From NCBI RefSeq assembly GCF_013181195.1, contig NZ_SMZP01000001.1, positions 124,001-188,000 of the forward strand: a DNA stretch of 64,000 nucleotides, read 5' to 3'. The position numbers were made by a program, and so were the translations under genes. The first letter of the stretch is position 1. Every line of letters starts with the position of its first letter. The notes under the pieces were generated by a model. The model saw only the letters and a list, made by a program, of their open reading frames with translations, was not told where the DNA came from and did no database searches. Source of the stretch: Caulobacter sp. RHG1. GTDB lineage: Bacteria > Pseudomonadota > Alphaproteobacteria > Caulobacterales > Caulobacteraceae. This document shows, in pieces, positions 1 to 9,512 of this stretch.

Positions 1-40
1 CCAGGGTGCGACGGACCCGGAAGGCGTCGGACGGGATCAT
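1..40 (-). CDS. Start of a truncated gene (first 13 codons only)
   Basis: An ATG whose codon occupies 38-40 on the minus strand is preceded by a strong ribosome binding site (GGGAGGAAG, 6-9 bases upstream). The reading frame begins MIPSDAFRVRRTL and runs off the window edge. It lies just downstream of the LacI regulator on the same strand and has its own LacI-type palindrome at 106-119, so it is probably a sugar uptake or degradation gene in that regulon. Thirteen residues are too few to name the product; the basic RVRR stretch would fit the start of a signal peptide but this is not proof. Confidence 0.6.
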   Translation of the reverse strand, partial: MIPSDAFRVRRTL

Positions 41-105
41 GTTGCTTCCTCCCGACGCCGCCTTCGTGGGCGACCGTCTTGATCGTTGACAGTGTCTCGC
101 AGCAT

Positions 106-119
106 AGACAGCGCTGTCA
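106..119. promoter_or_regulatory. LacI-type operator upstream of the truncated gene
   Basis: AGACAGCGCTGTCA contains the perfect 12-bp palindrome GACAGCGCTGTC (107-118) and matches the palindromes at 1222-1235 and 6267-6280 (pattern TGACA-N4-TGTCA). It lies 66 bases upstream of the start codon at 40. A second, weaker GACA/TGTC pair lies at 88-96. Confidence 0.65.
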
Positions 120-160
120 AGATGGATATGGATGGCGATGAAACCGCCTTCAGTCTCGCA

Positions 161-1174
161 TCAGGCCGTGCCGGTGGACTCCCTGACGACCAGTTCGAAA
201 TCCAGCACCTGCGAGGGCGGCGGCGCACCCTCCTCCTGGTCGACGCCATGCATCAGCATGTCGGCGGCCGCGCCAGCCATGGCGTGGATCGGCTGACGGA
301 CCGTGGTCAGCTGCGGCCAGGTGATCTTGGCGCCGGGCGTGTCGTCGAAGCCGGCGATCGACAGCTGACCCGGCACGTCCAGGCGCAGGCGATTGGCCAC
401 GGCCATCACGCCCAAGGCCATGTCGTCGTTCGAGGCGAAGATCGCAGTGGGTCGGTCGGCGCCGCCCAGCAGCTTCTCGGCCGCCTCGAAGCCGGAGCGG
501 AACGAGAACCAGCCCTGCTCCACCCGGTCGTCGCGCACCGGCAGATCGGCGTCGCGCATGGCGTCGAAATAGCCCTGCCGACGCTGCATGGCCGCGCCGT
601 GATCCGGGTGGCCGATGATGAAGGCGATATCTTTGTGGCCCAGGCCGATCAGATGGCGGGTCATCTCGTAGGCGGCCAGGCGGTCGTCCATGCTGACCCA
701 CGGCGCACGGTCCAGGTCGCCGCCCGGAGCGATGCGAACGTACGGCACCCCTTCCCGCTCCAGCGCCGCCAGCACCGCCGGATGGTCGCTGAGCGGCGGG
801 GTCAGGATCACCCCGTCCATCCGCAGCGTGGCCAGCATCGGCGCGACCTGCTCCTCGATGTCGGCGGTGGAGTCCACCGGCTCGACGATCAGGTGGAAGC
901 CCTCCTGCCGACAGCGGGCGATGGCGCCCAGCTGCACGTCGGTGACGTAGCCGGGGCTGGGGTTGTCGAAGAAGACGCCGATCAGATAGGCCTTCGAGCC
1001 CGCCAGGCTGCGGGCCGAGATGTTGGGCCGATACTTCAGCGCCGCCACGGCCGCCTGCACCCGATCGCGGGTGTCGGCCTTGACGTTGGGCTCACGGTTC
1101 AGCACCCGCGAAACGGTCTTGATCGAGACGCCGCTTTCGCGGGCCACGTCGTGGATCGTGATCTTGGCGCTCAA
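161..1174 (-). CDS. LacI-family transcriptional regulator of the Entner-Doudoroff locus
   Basis: The 337-residue protein has the standard LacI architecture. An N-terminal helix-turn-helix (about residues 5-25, TIHDVARESGVSIKTVSRVL) is followed by a hinge helix region (SARSLAGSKAYLIG) and a periplasmic-binding-protein-like effector domain with the usual YVRIAP, GHKDIAFIIGHP and FASNDDMALGVM segments. It sits 83 bases downstream of glk on the same strand but has its own palindrome in that gap (1220-1239), which suggests autoregulation. By position it is the likely repressor of zwf-pgl-edd-glk; a phosphorylated sugar acid such as 6-phosphogluconate would be a reasonable effector by analogy with regulators of this pathway, but nothing in the sequence proves the ligand. 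Confidence 0.9.
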   Translation of the reverse strand: MSAKITIHDVARESGVSIKTVSRVLNREPNVKADTRDRVQAAVAALKYRPNISARSLAGSKAYLIGVFFDNPSPGYVTDVQLGAIARCRQEGFHLIVEPVDSTADIEEQVAPMLATLRMDGVILTPPLSDHPAVLAALEREGVPYVRIAPGGDLDRAPWVSMDDRLAAYEMTRHLIGLGHKDIAFIIGHPDHGAAMQRRQGYFDAMRDADLPVRDDRVEQGWFSFRSGFEAAEKLLGGADRPTAIFASNDDMALGVMAVANRLRLDVPGQLSIAGFDDTPGAKITWPQLTTVRQPIHAMAGAAADMLMHGVDQEEGAPPPSQVLDFELVVRESTGTA

Positions 1175-1219
1175 TTCCGTCCCCTGCCGCCGATTCTATG
1201 GCGTTTGGTCGACATTTAG

Positions 1220-1239
1220 CCATGACAGCCTTGTCATGG
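1220..1239. promoter_or_regulatory. LacI-type operator upstream of the lacI gene
   Basis: CCATGACAGCCTTGTCATGG has 8-bp arms (CCATGACA / TGTCATGG) around GCCT. It lies 46 bases upstream of the LacI start codon and just beyond the end of glk (stop at 1257), so it probably mediates autoregulation. The core TGACA-N4-TGTCA is shared with the zwf operator. Confidence 0.7.
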
Positions 1240-1256
1240 CGAGCCCAAACGACAGT

Positions 1257-2252
1257 TTAGGCGACCGCGGCCTGGCCTTCCGGCGTCAGGGCGACCGCCG
1301 CGCCGATCAGGGCGGTGTGCGGGTGCAAGATCACGTGGGTCGGGATGTCCTGAGTGTAGCCCGAAAGGCGGCCCTTTTCCTCGAACCGCTGACGGAACGG
1401 GCTCTTCTCCAGGATGTCGATGATCCGCGGCGCGATGCCGCCAGCGATGAACACCCCGCCGCGCGCGCCCAGGGTCAGGGCGATGTCGCCGGCCGTCGAG
1501 CCCAGCACCGCGCAGAAGCGGTTCACCGTCGCCAGGCTGTCGGCGCAGCCCTCAATCGCGCGCTGGGTGATCTGCTTGGCTTCCAGGGCCTCGACCTTGC
1601 GGCCTTCTGCAGCGCCCAGGGTCACGTGCAGGTCTTCCATGCCCGGCCCCGACAGGATGCGCTCGACCGAGACGCGGCCGCCGTTCAGCTGTCTGGTCAG
1701 CAGACGCAGCACCTCGATCTCGACCTCGTCCAGCGGGGCAAAGGCGACGTGGCCGCCCTCGGTGGCCAGCGGAATCTCCACGCCGTGGTGACGCACCAGA
1801 CCCGCGACGCCGAAACCGGTGCCCGGACCCAGGATCGCCAGGTCGCCCTCGGCCGAGGTCGGCAGCGAACCGATCTGGCGCAGGTCCTTCAGCGCCAGGC
1901 GCGGCGCAGCCAGGGCCTGGGCGGTGAAGTCGTTGATCAGCTTGGCGGCCCGGAAGCCGTTGGCCTTTCGCAGGCCGTCCTCGGAGATCGTCCAGTCCAG
2001 GTTGGTCATGTGGACCTGACCGTCCTCGATCGGACCGGCGACGGCGACCACGGCCTGATCGGGATGCTTGACCCCGACCTTCGCCAGATAGTCCTCGATG
2101 GCGTCCTCGGCCTTGCCGTAGTCCTCGCCCTTGTAGGCCGTCGGCTCGATCAGACGCACGTCCGGGCCGTCGAACTCCACCAGGGCGAAGCGGGCGTTGG
2201 TGCCGCCGATGTCGCCGACGAGACCCAGGCCGGGCCGTTGATTGCCGTCCAT
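1257..2252 (-). CDS. glk: Glucokinase
   Basis: Phosphorylates glucose to glucose-6-phosphate with ATP, feeding zwf encoded in the same operon. The protein (331 residues from ATG at 2252) opens with the phosphate-binding motif GDIGGTNARFALVE and carries LGPGTGFG and EGGHVAFAP, typical of proteobacterial Glk rather than ROK kinases. A longer in-frame reading exists, but it would overlap the end of edd; the ATG at 2252 has a GAGGAAG ribosome binding site and starts 13 bases after the edd stop. It is the last gene of the zwf-pgl-edd-glk operon. Confidence 0.93.
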   Translation of the reverse strand: MDGNQRPGLGLVGDIGGTNARFALVEFDGPDVRLIEPTAYKGEDYGKAEDAIEDYLAKVGVKHPDQAVVAVAGPIEDGQVHMTNLDWTISEDGLRKANGFRAAKLINDFTAQALAAPRLALKDLRQIGSLPTSAEGDLAILGPGTGFGVAGLVRHHGVEIPLATEGGHVAFAPLDEVEIEVLRLLTRQLNGGRVSVERILSGPGMEDLHVTLGAAEGRKVEALEAKQITQRAIEGCADSLATVNRFCAVLGSTAGDIALTLGARGGVFIAGGIAPRIIDILEKSPFRQRFEEKGRLSGYTQDIPTHVILHPHTALIGAAVALTPEGQAAVA

Positions 2253-2265
2253 GACGCGCGCTTCC

Positions 2266-4068
2266 TCAAGCAAAGACGGACGCGCCGGCGTCGGCCGCGC
2301 CGACTCCTTGCCGCATCCATCCGAACAGTTCCCGCCCAAAGCCCGGCTTGGACGCCGGAACGTTCGCTGGGGTACGAGCCAGCAGAGCCGCCTCGTCCAC
2401 CAGGATTTGAAGATCGCCGGTCTCGGCGTTGACGCGGATCACGTCGCCGTCCTGGACATAGGCCAAAGGTCCCCCTTTTGCCGCCTCGGGCGTCACGTGG
2501 ATGGCGGCCGGAGTTTTCCCGGAAGCGCCCGACATGCGGCCGTCAGTGACCAGGGCGACCTTGTAGCCGCGGTCCAGCAGCACCGAAATCGACGGCGACA
2601 GGTTGTGCAGCTCGGGCATGCCGTTGGCCGACGGGCCCTGGAAGCGAACGACGACCACGACGTCGCGATCCAGCTCGCCACGCTTGAAGGCGGCGATGAA
2701 GTCTTCCTGCTCCTGGAACACGGCGGCCGGCGCTTCGATCACATGGTGCTCGGGCTTCACCGCCGAGATCTTCATCACGCCGCGGCCCAGATTGCCGGCC
2801 AGCAGACGCAGACCGCCCTCCTTGCTGAACGGCTCGGAGATCGGACGAACGATGGCGGTGTCCAGGCTTTCCTGGGCGCCGTCGCGCCAAGTCAGGACGC
2901 CGTCCTCAAGGTGCGGTTCCTGAGCGTATAGCGACAAGCCCGGGCCGGCGATGGTCTGGATGTCGTCATGGACGAGACCAGCCTTCAGCAGCTCACGGAT
3001 GATGAAAGCCATGCCGCCGGCGGCCTGGAAATGGTTCACGTCGGCCGAGCCGTTCGGATAGACGCGGGCCAGCAACGGCGTGGCCTTGGAGATGTCGTCC
3101 AGGTCTTCCAGCGTCAGGATGATGCCGGCCGAGTGGGCCATGGCGATCAGGTGCAGGGCCAGGTTGGTCGAGCCGCCGGTAGCCATCAGTCCGACCACGC
3201 CGTTGACGAACGACTTCTCGTCGATCATCCGGCCGACGGGCAGGAATTCGTTGCCCTTGTTGGTCACGGCGGCTGCGCGGCGAGCGGCTTCCTTGACCAG
3301 GGCCTCGCGCAGCGGCGTGTTGGGATGCACGAAGGCCGAGCCAGGCAGATGGAAGCCCATCAGCTCCATCAGCATCTGGTTGGTGTTGGCCGTGCCGTAG
3401 AAGGTGCAGGTGCCCGGGCCGTGATAGCTGGCCTGCTCGGCTTCCAGCAGCTCGGCGCGGCCGACCTTGCCCTCGGCGTAGAGGGCGCGGATGCGGGCCT
3501 TTTCCGAATTGGGCAGGCCCGAGGTCATCGGGCCGGCGGGCACGAACAGGGCCGGCAGGTGGCTGAAGGTCAGGGCGCCCATCACCAAGCCCGGCACGAT
3601 CTTGTCGCAGACGCCCAGATACAGGGCCGAATCGAAGGCGTCGTGGCTCAAGGCGACGGCCGTGGCCATGGCGATGACGTCGCGCGAGAACAGCGACAGC
3701 TCCATGCCCGGGCGGCCTTGCGTCACGCCATCGCACATGGCCGGCACGCCGCCGGCGAATTGGGCGGTGGCTCCGACCTCACGCGCGGCGCCCTTGATCA
3801 GCGCAGGATACTCTTCCAGCGGCTGGTGAGCCGACAACATGTCGTTATAGGCCGAGACGATGCCGATATTGGGCGCGTTAGGATCGAGCGCGCGGACCTT
3901 GTCGACGCCCGGCGAGGCGGCGAAGGCGTGGGCCCAGTTGGCGCAGCTGAGCTTGGCGCGGCCCGGCTGGCTTTCGATCGCCAGATCCATATTGGCCAGG
4001 TAGGCCGCGCGGCTGCCTGTGCTGCGTTCGATGATGCGAGCGGTGACTTCGGCGATCACAGGATTCAT
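2266..4068 (-). CDS. edd: 6-phosphogluconate dehydratase
   Basis: Converts 6-phosphogluconate to 2-keto-3-deoxy-6-phosphogluconate, the committed Entner-Doudoroff step. The 600-residue protein matches the IlvD/Edd dehydratase family; cysteines in [29 protein letters not shown] and [14 protein letters not shown] are the expected ligands of the [4Fe-4S] cluster, and [13 protein letters not shown] is the conserved C-terminal segment. The start ATG at 4068 lies 5 bases after the pgl stop. The aldolase that uses its product (eda) is not in this window. Confidence 0.95.
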   Translation of the reverse strand: MNPVIAEVTARIIERSTGSRAAYLANMDLAIESQPGRAKLSCANWAHAFAASPGVDKVRALDPNAPNIGIVSAYNDMLSAHQPLEEYPALIKGAAREVGATAQFAGGVPAMCDGVTQGRPGMELSLFSRDVIAMATAVALSHDAFDSALYLGVCDKIVPGLVMGALTFSHLPALFVPAGPMTSGLPNSEKARIRALYAEGKVGRAELLEAEQASYHGPGTCTFYGTANTNQMLMELMGFHLPGSAFVHPNTPLREALVKEAARRAAAVTNKGNEFLPVGRMIDEKSFVNGVVGLMATGGSTNLALHLIAMAHSAGIILTLEDLDDISKATPLLARVYPNGSADVNHFQAAGGMAFIIRELLKAGLVHDDIQTIAGPGLSLYAQEPHLEDGVLTWRDGAQESLDTAIVRPISEPFSKEGGLRLLAGNLGRGVMKISAVKPEHHVIEAPAAVFQEQEDFIAAFKRGELDRDVVVVVRFQGPSANGMPELHNLSPSISVLLDRGYKVALVTDGRMSGASGKTPAAIHVTPEAAKGGPLAYVQDGDVIRVNAETGDLQILVDEAALLARTPANVPASKPGFGRELFGWMRQGVGAADAGASVFA

Positions 4069-4073
4069 GGCGA

Positions 4074-4766
4074 CTACTCCGCCCACAGGATGCGGACCTT
4101 GGCGCGGTCCTGGTTCAGGATGGCGGCGACCGGCAGGCTGGGGTCGACCTCGCCGTCCAGCAGCGCCCGCTTGGCCTGGCCGGTGATCAGCAGCACGATC
4201 AGCGCCGACTGGGTCAACGCCTGGAAGGTCAGGCTGATCCGGGGAATGTCCGGGGCCGGGTCGCCCGGCGGCACGGCCAGCACCAGACGGTCGGAGGCGG
4301 GATCCAGGCCCCGCGCCAGCACCGGCGAGCCGGGGAACAGCGAGGCGAAGTGACCATCCGGCCCCACGCCCAGCAGCACCACGCCGAACGGGGCTGCGGC
4401 GGCGACGCCGGCCTGGGCCTTCAGCGCGGCTTCCTCGTGGCTGACGCCCTCGAAATACAGCGGCGAGAAGCCGGCCTTGGCGGCCTGGTCGGTCAGCAGG
4501 TGACGGCGCACCAGGCCTTCGTTGCTGCTGGGATCGGTCGGCGGCACCCAGCGCTCGTCGGTCAGGGTGACCATGACCTTGTCCCACGGCGCGGTCATGC
4601 CGGACATGCGGTCATAGACCGGGGCCGGGGTCGAACCACCGGTCGCGGCGAAACCGGCGAAGCCGTGCGTGGCCACGGCCTCGTTCAGGCCCTGGACGAT
4701 GGTCGAGGCGGCGGCGTCATACAGCGCCTCGCGAGTCGGGAAGGCTTCGATTTGCGGTTTGGGCAT
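4074..4766 (-). CDS. pgl: 6-phosphogluconolactonase (DevB type)
   Basis: Hydrolyses 6-phosphogluconolactone made by Zwf. The 230-residue length is usual. Family motifs are [13 protein letters not shown] near the N-terminus, [26 protein letters not shown] in the middle, and [19 protein letters not shown]. The start lies 4 bases after the zwf stop, so it is translated with its neighbours from the zwf promoter. Confidence 0.95.
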   Translation of the reverse strand: MPKPQIEAFPTREALYDAAASTIVQGLNEAVATHGFAGFAATGGSTPAPVYDRMSGMTAPWDKVMVTLTDERWVPPTDPSSNEGLVRRHLLTDQAAKAGFSPLYFEGVSHEEAALKAQAGVAAAAPFGVVLLGVGPDGHFASLFPGSPVLARGLDPASDRLVLAVPPGDPAPDIPRISLTFQALTQSALIVLLITGQAKRALLDGEVDPSLPVAAILNQDRAKVRILWAE

Positions 4767-4770
4767 ACTC

Positions 4771-6252
4771 TTACGCTTTCCAGGCCCGGCCGCCGGGCGA
4801 GATCAGCCCTTGCGCCGATTGAGGACCCCAGGTGCCGGCGGCATAGGGCGCGGGCTCGATACCGGCTTCTTGCCAAGCCGCCGAGACGCCGTCGATGAAC
4901 CGCCAGGCCTGCTCGACCTCGTCGCGGCGCACGAACAGGGTGCGGTCGCCGCGGAAGGCGTCCAGGAACAGCTTCTCATAGGCGATCCGGCGACGGCCGC
5001 CCGTCTGGCCGAACGACAGCGACAGCGGCAGCGATTGCAGGCGCATGCCCTCTTCCGACAGGCCCGGGCGCTTGTTCATGATCGTCAGCGAGATGTCTTC
5101 GTCCGGCTGCAGGTCGATGACCAGGCGGTTGGCGCACAGCTCGCCGTCGGTGGCCGCGCCGAAGATGTTGTGGGGCAGCGGCTTGAACTGCACGACGATC
5201 TGGGTGCGGCGGTCGGGCAGGTTCTTGCCGGTGCGCAGGAAGAACGGCACGCCGTCCCAGCGCCAGTTGTCGATCGCCACCTTCATGGCCACGAAGGTCT
5301 CGGTCTTGGTCGGCTTGCCGACTTCCTCGACATAGCCGGCGCGCGCGCCGCCCTCGACGACGCCGGCCACATACTGCCCGCGCACGGTGTCGTGGGCCAC
5401 GCTGTCCTTGGTGAAGGGGCGCAAGCTGCGCAGAACCTTGACCTTCTCGTCGCGGACCGCGTCGGGGTCGAAGCCCGACGGCGCCTCCATGGCGACCAGA
5501 CACAGCAGCTGCAGCATGTGATTCTGCACCATGTCCCGCAGCGCGCCGTACTCGTCGTAATAGGGCCAGCGGTCACCGACCTTCTCGGTCTCGGCGATGG
5601 TGATCTGCACATGGTCGATGGTGTTGCGATCCCACAGGGGCTCGAACAGCACGTTGGCGAAGCGCAGGGCGGTCAGGTTCTGGACCGTCTCCTTGCCCAG
5701 ATAGTGGTCGATGCGGAAGACCTGGCTCTCGTCGACCACGGCGGCGACGGCGGCGTTGGTGACCTTAGAGCTCGCCAAGTCGCGGCCCAACGGCTTTTCC
5801 AGGATCAGGCGGGTCTCGGGACCGGTCAGGCCGGCGCTCTTCAACGCCTGGCAGGCCGGACCGTACAGGCTGGGCGACAGCGAGAAGAAGATGACCAGCG
5901 TGCCGTGGGCGCCGATGCGTTCGGCCAGCTTCTGGGCGTCGGCTTCGCTGGTGATGTCGGCGGGGACGTAGTCGAGGCGCTCGGCCAGGCGGTTCCAGAC
6001 CGCTTCCTCGACGCTGGCGCGCTTGCCCAGCTGTTCGCGGACCAGGGCCTTGTAGCTGGCGGCGTCGTGATCGGCGCGCGCGACGCCGACGATGCGCAGG
6101 TCATGCGGCAGCAGGCGGTCGAGTTCGAGGAAATACAGCGAGGGCAGCAGCATGCGCAGGGCCAGGTCCCCTGCCCCGCCCAGCAGAACCATGACATCGC
6201 CACCAGTGGGCCCGCCGACTGCGTCGGTCTTGGTGTTGTTTTTCTTCGTCAC
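4771..6252 (-). CDS. zwf: Glucose-6-phosphate 1-dehydrogenase
   Basis: Oxidises glucose-6-phosphate to the lactone with reduction of NAD(P)+. The 493-residue protein has the N-terminal Rossmann motif LLGGAGDLALRMLLPSLY (GGAGDLA where many homologues have GASGDLA) and the active-site segment FRIDHYLGKETVQNL. It is the first gene of the operon; a perfect 16-bp palindrome (6266-6281) lies 14 bases upstream of its start codon, well placed for repression by the LacI protein encoded at the far end of the operon. Confidence 0.96.
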   Translation of the reverse strand: MTKKNNTKTDAVGGPTGGDVMVLLGGAGDLALRMLLPSLYFLELDRLLPHDLRIVGVARADHDAASYKALVREQLGKRASVEEAVWNRLAERLDYVPADITSEADAQKLAERIGAHGTLVIFFSLSPSLYGPACQALKSAGLTGPETRLILEKPLGRDLASSKVTNAAVAAVVDESQVFRIDHYLGKETVQNLTALRFANVLFEPLWDRNTIDHVQITIAETEKVGDRWPYYDEYGALRDMVQNHMLQLLCLVAMEAPSGFDPDAVRDEKVKVLRSLRPFTKDSVAHDTVRGQYVAGVVEGGARAGYVEEVGKPTKTETFVAMKVAIDNWRWDGVPFFLRTGKNLPDRRTQIVVQFKPLPHNIFGAATDGELCANRLVIDLQPDEDISLTIMNKRPGLSEEGMRLQSLPLSLSFGQTGGRRRIAYEKLFLDAFRGDRTLFVRRDEVEQAWRFIDGVSAAWQEAGIEPAPYAAGTWGPQSAQGLISPGGRAWKA

Positions 6253-6265
6253 GATCTTCCACCCT

Positions 6266-6281
6266 ATGACAACGTTGTCAT
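6266..6281. promoter_or_regulatory. LacI-type operator of the zwf operon
   Basis: ATGACAACGTTGTCAT is a perfect 16-bp palindrome directly upstream of zwf. Its core TGACAACGTTGTCA matches the palindromes at 106-119 and 1222-1235. A repressor bound here would cover the leader or promoter of zwf-pgl-edd-glk. The remaining gap to 6487 shows no convincing gene. Confidence 0.8.
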
Positions 6282-6487
6282 GACATGCCTGCGGCAGAAT
6301 GGCAAGCGAGCGCCCAGCCCGCGTCCCGACAGGACGCCCCGGCGGCCTCTACCTAGGCCAAATGTCTGGCGCCCGCCATAAGACCATTGTTGTTTCGTGG
6401 GTATTTTCGGGAGTGTGGAAGGGTTCCGAGGCGAGGTATGCCTGGAAGGCCTGGGTTCGTGACGATGGCGTGAAAATCTTTGCCGCC

Positions 6488-6625
6488 AGCGCCCCCTCCG
6501 TCTCGCCGCGTATTCGCGGCGATCCACCTCCCCCGCTGCGCGAGGGAGGAGAAGCTGTTTCCTCCTCACCCGTGAAACGGGGGAGGTGGCGCGTTGCCGA
6601 TAGGCGACGTGACGGAGGGGGCGCT
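6488..6625 (-). repeat. 138-bp palindromic intergenic element, copy 1
   Basis: Perfect 15-bp terminal inverted repeats (AGCGCCCCCTCCGTC at 6488-6502 and its complement at 6611-6625) enclose further nested inverted repeats, including CCTCACCCGTGAAACGGGGGAGG. The element lies in the 380-base gap between the start of zwf and the end of the TPR gene. A second copy in the opposite orientation is at 21212-21350. It has no coding capacity of its own and could also act as a strong transcript-ending structure. Confidence 0.85.
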
Positions 6626-6633
6626 TGTGGCCC

Positions 6634-9504
6634 CTACCCCCCTGCCCGCGCCGGCGAACCCGCTGGCTGGCCAGTGCGGAACTTGTCCTTCATCCGGCCG
6701 ATCCAGCCGCTGAACGCCTCGTTGTCGGCTGTGACCCGGCCGAAGTCCGAGGCCGACACCGATTCGGCGCCCAGACCCTGGAGGGCCACGCGCAGGCCGT
6801 CCGGATTGCCGGCTGTCTCGACGAACTTGGTCCAACGGGTGCGCAGGCGCGCCAGGGCCGCGTCGTCGTCGGCCAGGCTGTAGGCGACGGCGGCGCGCAG
6901 CAATCGGGCCTCGTCGGCCGACGTCAGGCCCCCGGCTGACTTCCAGCGATCGCCCAGCATGCGCTCGTAGGACGCCCCAGCGATCGGCCAGGCGTGCTGC
7001 TTCCAGGCGATGTCGGCGCGAATTTCCTGGCCGTCCTTGGTGGTGTCGCGGTCGACCAGCTCCAGCGCCGCGTCGTAGCGGCCCAGGCCCATCAAGGCGC
7101 GGGCGGTCGCCAGGCGACGTTCGGCGTTCAGGGCCGGCGGCAGGACGGTCGTGCGGGTGTTGTTGATCGTGTCCAGCGCGTCCTGGGGCTTCCTGTTCAT
7201 CAGGTAGATCCAGGCCAGGTCGGTGGCGACCTGGGCCTTGGGCACGCCGTTCAGACGGTTGTCGACCTGGTACTTCAGCAGCTTGGCGGCGTCGTCCAGC
7301 AGGTCGACATCGACCAGGCGGCGCACCAGGTTGCGCACCATCTGGTCGCCGTCGACGCCGATCGGGGTCAATTCCTGGAAGTCGTAGAACAGGCCCACGG
7401 CCTGAACCGGCTGCATGCCGTCGGCCAGGCCTTCCAGGAACAGCGCACGGAAGGTGGTCGAGATATCGTTCTGCAGCGCCACCGCCTCGGGACGGTCGGG
7501 CAGCTGGCGGCCAGCCGATCGCAGCACTTCCAGCGCCTCGCGATAGCGGCCCTGGTCGATATACAGCTTGCCCAGCGCCCGGATGACGTCCAGCTCGACG
7601 CCGTCGCCGCGCCAGCGATAGCGCAACTGGTTCAGCGTTTCGGCGGCCTGGGCTGCGTTGATCTGCTTCTTCTCGTACTGGATCTGCGTGGCGTTCAGCA
7701 GGGCCGGCGCGGCGACACGATCCATCGGCGCCTTGGCGATGGCCTGGAACATGCGCAGGGCGCGCATCTTCTCGCCCTTTGCAGCGAAGGCTTTGGCCTG
7801 GACCAGGCGGATATCCAGCTGGTCCTGGACCGGGATCTTGGGCAGCGCCAGGGCCTTGGCCGCCGCCTGCATGGCGCCGGTGACGTCGCCGACGCCCAGC
7901 GCGGCCTCGGCCTGGGCCCGCAGGAACCGCGCCTGCCAGATCGGCGGGAACAGCGCCAACGCCCGTCCCCCGGCCGAAAACTTGGTGCGCGCATCCAACC
8001 ATTGACCGTTCTTGGTCGAGATCAGGCCGCGCCACAGGGCGCTGGACGGCTCGTCGGCCAGCACCGGCGAGGAGAAGTCGGCGTCGGCCTCGGCCAGGCG
8101 GCCGGCCATCACCCGGGCCATGCCGCGCAGGCCGCGGAACTCCGGATCGCCCATCAGGGTCTGGTGCTTGCGCGAGGCTGCGTTCAGCACGCCGATGGCC
8201 TCGAACGACATCTGCGAGCCGACCAGGAAGCGGGCCAGGGCCATGCGTGCGGCCCTGTCGGCCTCGTCGTCGCTGGCGGCCGAGACGGCGTTCTGCAATG
8301 CGTTGTAGCGGGCCAGGAAGCCGCCCGAGCCGACCTTCGGCCAAGTCTCCAGGTCGACCAGGGCCGGCATCGACAGCGGCTGAGGCGCGCCAGCGGCGGC
8401 CTCCTCCGGCGGGGCGCTGGCCGAGGCCGGCGACAGGGCCAGCCCCTTGGGGCGACCGATACGCACCTGGTCGCTGTCGGCCTGGGCCATCAGGTCCTGG
8501 GCGTAGGCCTCGGCAGCCAGGCCTTGCGCCGACTGCAGCAGGGCGAACTCGACATATTCCCGGCGCGAAGGCAGCCCCTTGGCCGGGGCCAGAGCCGGCG
8601 CGACGATGACCCGGTCGCCAACGGCGGGGTCGTCGACCCAGATCACGCGGGTGACGCCGGCGACACTGGCCGAGAGGGCCGCGGCCGGCGCCTTCTCGTC
8701 GCGGGTCACCTGGATGGCGTCGGGGCTCTGCTGGGGACCGGCGCCGAAGCTGATCCGCCAGGTCGGACCCGAGCCGACCGCGACATAGGGCTCGCCCGGC
8801 GGGGCGACGATGCGCAGAGCCGAATAGTCCGCGCCGCGGAAGGCCTGGATCTTGGTGTAGCGCGGCGTCGAGGTCGGCAGCTTGCCGATGTCGATGCGGG
8901 CCGGCGTGTCGAAGACGATCCACACAGCCTCGCCGCGGCGGAACACGGCGGCTCCGGCCGGCGCGGCCCAGTCGAACGTCAGGGTGACCTGGCCGTCGGC
9001 GCGCTCGAAGCCAGCGCGGACCACGCCGTCGCGCGGCATGGGATTGGGACGGCCGATCGGCGCGGGCACGGCCGACGGCGGGGCCTGGGCTGCGGCCATC
9101 GCCCCGGCCTTGGCGTAGATGTTGACGAAGTCGACGCCGTCGGCCGTGCCCAGCTTGGCGTCTGCGTCGTCGGTCAGGGTGATGACCAGTTCCAGCACGC
9201 CGTTCACGTGGCGTGCGCTAGCGTCCTTGACCCAGCGCGGCGGCGCGATCTTCAGGCGTGACAGGTCGGGATTGGCGTCACGGGTAAAGCGCAGGACCAG
9301 GGTCTGGCCGTCGCGATGCGGGGTCATCCGCGCCGCGCCGCTCCAGTGGAACTCGATGCGCGAGAACTGCGCCGCCTGCGCCACGCGCACGTCCAGAGAC
9401 GCCCGCGCCGCTTGTGGCGGCGGGGCGGCGTAACCGGACGGCGCCAGCGTCCCCGCGATACAGGCGGCGGCGACGCTGGAGCGCAGGAGACGGCGAAGGG
9501 TCAT
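6634..9504 (-). CDS. Large exported TPR-type protein of the fliL-fliM operon
   Basis: The 956-residue protein begins with a signal peptide (MTLRRLLRSSVAAACIAGTLAPSGYAA). An N-terminal beta-rich part (about 30-250, with FSRIEFHWSGAARM and ADGQVTLTFDWAAPAG segments) is followed from about 380 by alpha-helical repeats of tetratricopeptide type (RMALARFLVGSQMSFEAIGVL, AQAEAALGVGDVTGAMQAA, LGKLYIDQGRYREALEVL, RALMGLGRYDAALELV). It is probably periplasmic. It is the last gene of the fliL-fliM-pflI-motE-like operon, 8 bases after the MotE-like gene, so a role in motor assembly or function is likely but unproven. Confidence 0.85.
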   Translation of the reverse strand: MTLRRLLRSSVAAACIAGTLAPSGYAAPPPQAARASLDVRVAQAAQFSRIEFHWSGAARMTPHRDGQTLVLRFTRDANPDLSRLKIAPPRWVKDASARHVNGVLELVITLTDDADAKLGTADGVDFVNIYAKAGAMAAAQAPPSAVPAPIGRPNPMPRDGVVRAGFERADGQVTLTFDWAAPAGAAVFRRGEAVWIVFDTPARIDIGKLPTSTPRYTKIQAFRGADYSALRIVAPPGEPYVAVGSGPTWRISFGAGPQQSPDAIQVTRDEKAPAAALSASVAGVTRVIWVDDPAVGDRVIVAPALAPAKGLPSRREYVEFALLQSAQGLAAEAYAQDLMAQADSDQVRIGRPKGLALSPASASAPPEEAAAGAPQPLSMPALVDLETWPKVGSGGFLARYNALQNAVSAASDDEADRAARMALARFLVGSQMSFEAIGVLNAASRKHQTLMGDPEFRGLRGMARVMAGRLAEADADFSSPVLADEPSSALWRGLISTKNGQWLDARTKFSAGGRALALFPPIWQARFLRAQAEAALGVGDVTGAMQAAAKALALPKIPVQDQLDIRLVQAKAFAAKGEKMRALRMFQAIAKAPMDRVAAPALLNATQIQYEKKQINAAQAAETLNQLRYRWRGDGVELDVIRALGKLYIDQGRYREALEVLRSAGRQLPDRPEAVALQNDISTTFRALFLEGLADGMQPVQAVGLFYDFQELTPIGVDGDQMVRNLVRRLVDVDLLDDAAKLLKYQVDNRLNGVPKAQVATDLAWIYLMNRKPQDALDTINNTRTTVLPPALNAERRLATARALMGLGRYDAALELVDRDTTKDGQEIRADIAWKQHAWPIAGASYERMLGDRWKSAGGLTSADEARLLRAAVAYSLADDDAALARLRTRWTKFVETAGNPDGLRVALQGLGAESVSASDFGRVTADNEAFSGWIGRMKDKFRTGQPAGSPARAGG

Positions 9505-9512
9505 GGGGTCCC

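Noticed and set aside
2969..4353. 461-codon plus-strand frame opposite edd and pgl
   Set aside because: Antisense shadow of two well-supported metabolic genes.
4669..6381. 570-codon plus-strand frame opposite zwf
   Set aside because: Antisense shadow of zwf, which has all catalytic motifs. The composition (Gln, Arg, Ala, His) is typical of such shadows.
6994..9261. 755-codon open frame on the plus strand opposite the TPR gene
   Set aside because: It is the antisense shadow of a GC-rich gene. The minus-strand frame has a signal peptide, TPR repeats and operon context; this one is a low-complexity His/Gln/Gly/Arg mix without a family.
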